Shown: piece after piece, positions 61,114-64,000 of the stretch
Numbering within the stretch: position 1 is the stretch's first letter
How the letters are laid out: every line of letters begins with the position of its first letter
Origin: Nocardia takedensis NBRC 100417
Lineage (GTDB): Bacteria > Actinomycetota > Actinomycetes > Mycobacteriales > Mycobacteriaceae
Reading direction: 5' to 3'
NCBI RefSeq assembly: GCF_000308695.1
Contig: NZ_BAGG01000028.1
Span: 1-64,000 of the forward strand
DNA length: 64,000 nt
Made by a program: the position numbers and the translations under genes
Notes under the pieces: generated by a model
What the model saw: only the letters and a program-made list of their open reading frames with translations
Told to the model about the DNA's origin: nothing
Database searches by the model: none

Positions 61114-62172
61114 ATGACCGAGGTGTCCACCCGAGTAGACCTGGCGCTACTGGGAATTCGCGTCGAGGTGCCGGTGCGGCGACGTTCCGGCGCCGGGCCG
61201 AGCGACGACGGTCACGTCCTGCTCGGTGGTGCGGGAGCCGCCCTGCCCATCCGCTCCGACAGTCCCTACGAGATCCGTTCGGACAGACTGCTGTTCGAGG
61301 GGACCGATCTCGGGGTGGAGGTGGTGCCGGTGCGCCGCCCCCGTTTCTACGATCTGCGCACCGCCGACGGCGTCTCCTACGAGCGGATCGCCCGACTGCA
61401 CGGCGCGGACGTGTTGGCCACCACGGTCGTGCAGACCTGCGTCCGCTACGGCGAGGACCAGCGCTGCCGCTTCTGTTCGATCGAGGCGTCGCTGCGCGCG
61501 GGCAGTACCGTCGCGGTCAAACGGCCCGATCAGTTGGCCGAAGTGGCCGCGGCGGCGGTGGCCATGGACGGGGTGCGCCAGATGGTGATGACCACCGGCA
61601 CCTCCGCCGCCGCCGACCGCGGCGCGCGCCATCTGGCCCGTTGCGTGCGCGCGGTCCGCGCGGCGGTGCCCGACCTGCCCATCCAGGTGCAGTGCGAACC
61701 GCCCGGCGACCTGGCCACGATCACCGAATTGCGCACGGCGGGCGCGGATTCCATCGGCATCCACGTCGAGTCGCTGGACGACGCGGTGCGGGCGCGCTGG
61801 ATGCCCGGCAAGGCCACGGTGCCGCTGTCGGACTACCGCGCGGCCTGGCGGGAAGCGGTGCGGGTCTTCGGCCGCAACCAGGTCTCCACCTACCTGCTGG
61901 TCGGCCTCGGCGAGGACCCGGACGAATTGGTCGCGGGCGCACTGGAACTGATCGAGATGGGCGTGTACCCGTTCGTGGTGCCGTTCCGTCCGTTGGCGGG
62001 CACCCTCGCCGTCGACGTCGATCACGCCCAGGCCCCGCCCGCCGCCCTGCTCGAGGACGTCAGCCGCCGGGTCGGTCGCGCGCTGTCGCGGGCGGGCATG
62101 GTCGGCGCGCAACAGAAAGCCGGTTGCGCGGCCTGTGGAGCGTGCAGTGTCCTCCCGAGCGCGGGAGGCTGA
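61114..62172 (+). CDS. MSMEG_0568-family radical SAM protein (Nit1C cluster)
   Basis: The 352-residue protein has a variant radical SAM cluster motif CVRYGEDQRCRFC (CX8CX2C rather than CX3CX2C), MTTGTS on the next strand, and QVQCEPPGDL. A C-terminal Cys cluster CAACGAC could hold an auxiliary [4Fe-4S] centre. This is the MSMEG_0568 family of the Nit1C cluster. It should cleave SAM to start a radical reaction on an unknown substrate. ATG 61114 is preferred to GTG 61108 for ribosome-site spacing. The GNAT/AIR gene begins one base after the stop. Confidence 0.92.
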   Translation: MTEVSTRVDLALLGIRVEVPVRRRSGAGPSDDGHVLLGGAGAALPIRSDSPYEIRSDRLLFEGTDLGVEVVPVRRPRFYDLRTADGVSYERIARLHGADVLATTVVQTCVRYGEDQRCRFCSIEASLRAGSTVAVKRPDQLAEVAAAAVAMDGVRQMVMTTGTSAAADRGARHLARCVRAVRAAVPDLPIQVQCEPPGDLATITELRTAGADSIGIHVESLDDAVRARWMPGKATVPLSDYRAAWREAVRVFGRNQVSTYLLVGLGEDPDELVAGALELIEMGVYPFVVPFRPLAGTLAVDVDHAQAPPAALLEDVSRRVGRALSRAGMVGAQQKAGCAACGACSVLPSAGG

Positions 62173-62173
62173 G

Positions 62174-63805
62174 ATGGTCCCCACGAACGGTGCGGCACGC
62201 ACCGCGAACGGCCCCGCTTCGGGCGCCCCCCCTGCGCGCGAGGCGGTTCGGCCCGTCCTGCGAACCGGTGCGTACACCGTCGAGACCGCGTGGACCGATC
62301 ATCTGAGCGGCGGGCGAGCTTTTTCGCCCGGCGGCGTGAACCGGGGCGAGTCGGGACGGCCGCCGGAGGCGACCCCACCTCGCCCGGCGACCGATTCCGC
62401 GCGGACGTCCGTGCAGTCGGCCGAATCGTGCGTGTTGTCCGGCCACCGTGTTGTGCGCTCGGAATTCCTGATCGAGCAGGCCGAGGGCGTGCACCTAGAG
62501 CGCTACCGCGCGCTGCGGCGGGCGAGTTTCGTCGAGGGGCAGGGTCTGTTCCAGGGCTCCGATGTCGACGCGATCGATGACGATCCGCGCACCCGGGTGT
62601 TGGTCGCCTTGGCCCCGGACGGGACGCTGCTGGGCGGTGTCCGGTTGGCGCCGGCCACCGACCCCGACCTGGGCTGGTGGACCGGTTCCCGACTGGTGGT
62701 CGACGATGCGCTGCGTACGCGCGGTGTCGGCCGGGCGCTGGTCCGCGCGGCCTGCGCGCTGGCGGAGACGGAGAACGTGCTGCGATTCGAGGCGACCGTG
62801 CAGGCCCGCTACGCGCCGATGTTCGCCCGGTTGGGATGGGTCGAGTTGGGCGCGTGCCTGCTCGGCGGGGTAGAGCACCGGCGGATGCGGTGGCCGATCG
62901 ACCGGATCGCCCGACTCGCGGCCGCCACCAAAGCGCTGCTCGGCGACGTTCTCGAACCCTTGCGCGACCATCGAATGGCACTGGGCGGCAGCGGCTTCCA
63001 GGGTGACGACGGCGCTCCGGTGCCGGGCAGCGATCTGGTGGCCGCCTGCGACGCGATCATCCCGTCGATGGTCGAACGCGATCCGGAGTGGGCCGGATGG
63101 TGCGCCGCGCTGGTCAATCTCAACGATCTGTCCGCGATGGGCGCGGTGCCGGTCGGCATTCTCGACGCGGTCGGCGCGCCGACTCGCTCGCTGCTGACCA
63201 GGATCGTGCGCGGTCTGGCGGAGGCCGCGCGGACCTGGGAGGTGCCCGTGCTCGGCGGACACACCCAACTGGGCGTCCCGGCGGCACTGTCGGTGACCGC
63301 GTTGGGTCGCACCGCGCGTCCGATTCCTGGCGGTGGCGGCCGACTCGGCGACGAACTGCGTCTCATCGCCGATCTCGGCGGCGGCTGGCGTCCGGGTTAC
63401 GCGGGGCGGCAGTGGGATTCGTCCTCCCATCGCACCGGCGCGGAACTGCGCGCACTCGGCGCGATCGTGGCGCGGACCGCGCCGCACGCCGCCAAGGACG
63501 TCAGCATGGCGGGCTTGGCGGGCACGGTCGGCATGCTCGCCGAGGCGAGCGGGGTCGGGGCCGTGCTGGAGGTCGCGCGGATACCGCGGCCCGCGAACAC
63601 CGCGATGGCGGAATGGCTCACGTGCTTTCCGGGTTTCGCGATGATCACCGCCGACCGGCCGGGCGCGGACCTCGCGCCGACCGGTCCGGCCGTCTCCGCG
63701 GTCTGCGGAGCCCTCACAGCCACACCCGGGGTCGGCCTGCGCTGGCCCGACGGGACGACAACGGTCGCGGTGCCCGGCGCCGTCACCGGATTGGGAGAGT
63801 CATGA
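62174..63805 (+). CDS. GNAT acetyltransferase fused to AIR synthase-like domain (Nit1C cluster)
   Basis: The 543-residue frame has a low-complexity N-terminal 95 residues, a GNAT domain (about 97-240; EFLIEQAEGVHLERYRALRR, LRTRGVGRALVRAACAL) and an AIR synthase-related domain (about 265-543; NLNDLSAMGAVPVGILDAVG, LGGHTQLGVPAALSVTALG, DVSMAGLAGTVGMLAEASG). In pseudomonads these are separate cluster genes; in MSMEG_0567 type they are joined as here. GGGAGG lies five bases before ATG 62174; GTG 62455 is another possible start that removes the atypical N-terminus. The reaction is unknown. Confidence 0.85.
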   Translation: MVPTNGAARTANGPASGAPPAREAVRPVLRTGAYTVETAWTDHLSGGRAFSPGGVNRGESGRPPEATPPRPATDSARTSVQSAESCVLSGHRVVRSEFLIEQAEGVHLERYRALRRASFVEGQGLFQGSDVDAIDDDPRTRVLVALAPDGTLLGGVRLAPATDPDLGWWTGSRLVVDDALRTRGVGRALVRAACALAETENVLRFEATVQARYAPMFARLGWVELGACLLGGVEHRRMRWPIDRIARLAAATKALLGDVLEPLRDHRMALGGSGFQGDDGAPVPGSDLVAACDAIIPSMVERDPEWAGWCAALVNLNDLSAMGAVPVGILDAVGAPTRSLLTRIVRGLAEAARTWEVPVLGGHTQLGVPAALSVTALGRTARPIPGGGGRLGDELRLIADLGGGWRPGYAGRQWDSSSHRTGAELRALGAIVARTAPHAAKDVSMAGLAGTVGMLAEASGVGAVLEVARIPRPANTAMAEWLTCFPGFAMITADRPGADLAPTGPAVSAVCGALTATPGVGLRWPDGTTTVAVPGAVTGLGES

Positions 63806-64000
63806 GCGAGCTCACGATATCCGTCGCCGCCGCCGAATTCGGCCGCGACATGGACGAGTGCCTGCGCACCATCGCGCGGTTGATCGACACCGCCCGCGAG
63901 CGCGGCAGCGGCCTGCTGGTGCTGCCGGAGGCGTGCCTCGGCGGCTATCTGCCCAGCCTCGGCGGCGGGGAGGAGAGCGAGCAGGCCAGGGCGCGCCGGT
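63802..64000 (+). CDS. Nitrilase-family hydrolase, 5' part only (Nit1C cluster)
   Basis: Only 66 codons are in the window. The product begins SELTISVAAAEFGRDMDECL and reaches LLVLPEACLGGYLPSLGG, in which the Glu is the catalytic residue of carbon-nitrogen hydrolases. It is the Nit1-type nitrilase that names the cluster. GGGAG lies four bases before the ATG at 63802, which overlaps the upstream stop by four bases (ATGA). It should hydrolyse a nitrile or cyanide-related compound to an amide or acid plus ammonia. Confidence 0.85.
   Translation, partial: MSELTISVAAAEFGRDMDECLRTIARLIDTARERGSGLLVLPEACLGGYLPSLGGGEESEQARARR

Overview
The window is a high-GC (roughly 70%) actinobacterial chromosome segment. 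GTG starts are frequent, genes are densely packed with many 4-nt stop/start overlaps, and the families are typical of mycolic-acid actinomycetes: an EthA-like monooxygenase, a haemophore-like protein, a Gap-type membrane protein, a KstR-type operator, MSMEG_0572-type genes, SAV2177-type methyltransferases and a dimodular NRPS. A Nocardia-like organism fits best, but this is an inference from gene content. No tRNA, rRNA, CRISPR array, insertion sequence, integrase or origin was seen.

Layout. 1-5 kb: tail of a proline-rich protein, an APH(6)-like kinase, an atypical cytochrome P450, a Na+/H+ antiporter and two small membrane proteins ending at a strong hairpin terminator. 5-15 kb: a phosphoribosyltransferase, a VIT-type metal transporter, a lipoprotein, an AraC regulator divergent from an EthA-like flavin monooxygenase, a large LuxR/MalT-type ATPase regulator divergent from an AI-2E-type permease, and a DUF7144-type protein. 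15-25 kb: haemophore-like protein, two-component system, histidine phosphatase, a TIGR03617-type F420 oxidoreductase behind a KstR-type box, an operon of CDF metal exporter, MerR/beta-clamp fusion and helical-repeat protein, then a methyltransferase followed by a PAS-GGDEF protein.

25-37 kb: a polytopic membrane protein, a GerW-like/DUF72 pair, and an alcohol-to-acyl-CoA module (GMC alcohol dehydrogenase, aldehyde dehydrogenase, acyl-CoA ligase) with its own AraC and tandem-TetR regulators. 37-49 kb: a 2,122-residue NRPS (A-T-C-A-T-R) likely releasing an aldehyde, a Gly/Ser-rich surface protein, a frameshifted small gene, and a PAS-GGDEF-EAL protein whose frame runs without a stop into a Mut7-C nuclease, divergent from a second methyltransferase. 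49-60 kb: an AbiE-type toxin-antitoxin pair, a three-gene overlapping operon, a truncated LOG-like gene with a Nudix gene, ilvD, a ClpP pair in which the second subunit lacks the catalytic serine, a ClgR/PopR-like regulator ending in Ala-Ala, a transglycosylase-like protein and a molybdopterin-oxidoreductase operon. 60.5-64 kb: start of an Nit1C-type cluster (MSMEG_0572-like protein, radical SAM, GNAT/AIR-synthase fusion, nitrilase), cut by the window edge.

The most unusual items are the MerR/beta-clamp fusion in a metal-export operon with a 22-bp perfect palindrome, the ClpP pair with one inactivated subunit, the EAL/Mut7-C read-through frame, and the two methyltransferase plus c-di-GMP gene pairs 26 kb apart. 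Functional assignments are by reading motifs in the translated sequence; no database search was possible.
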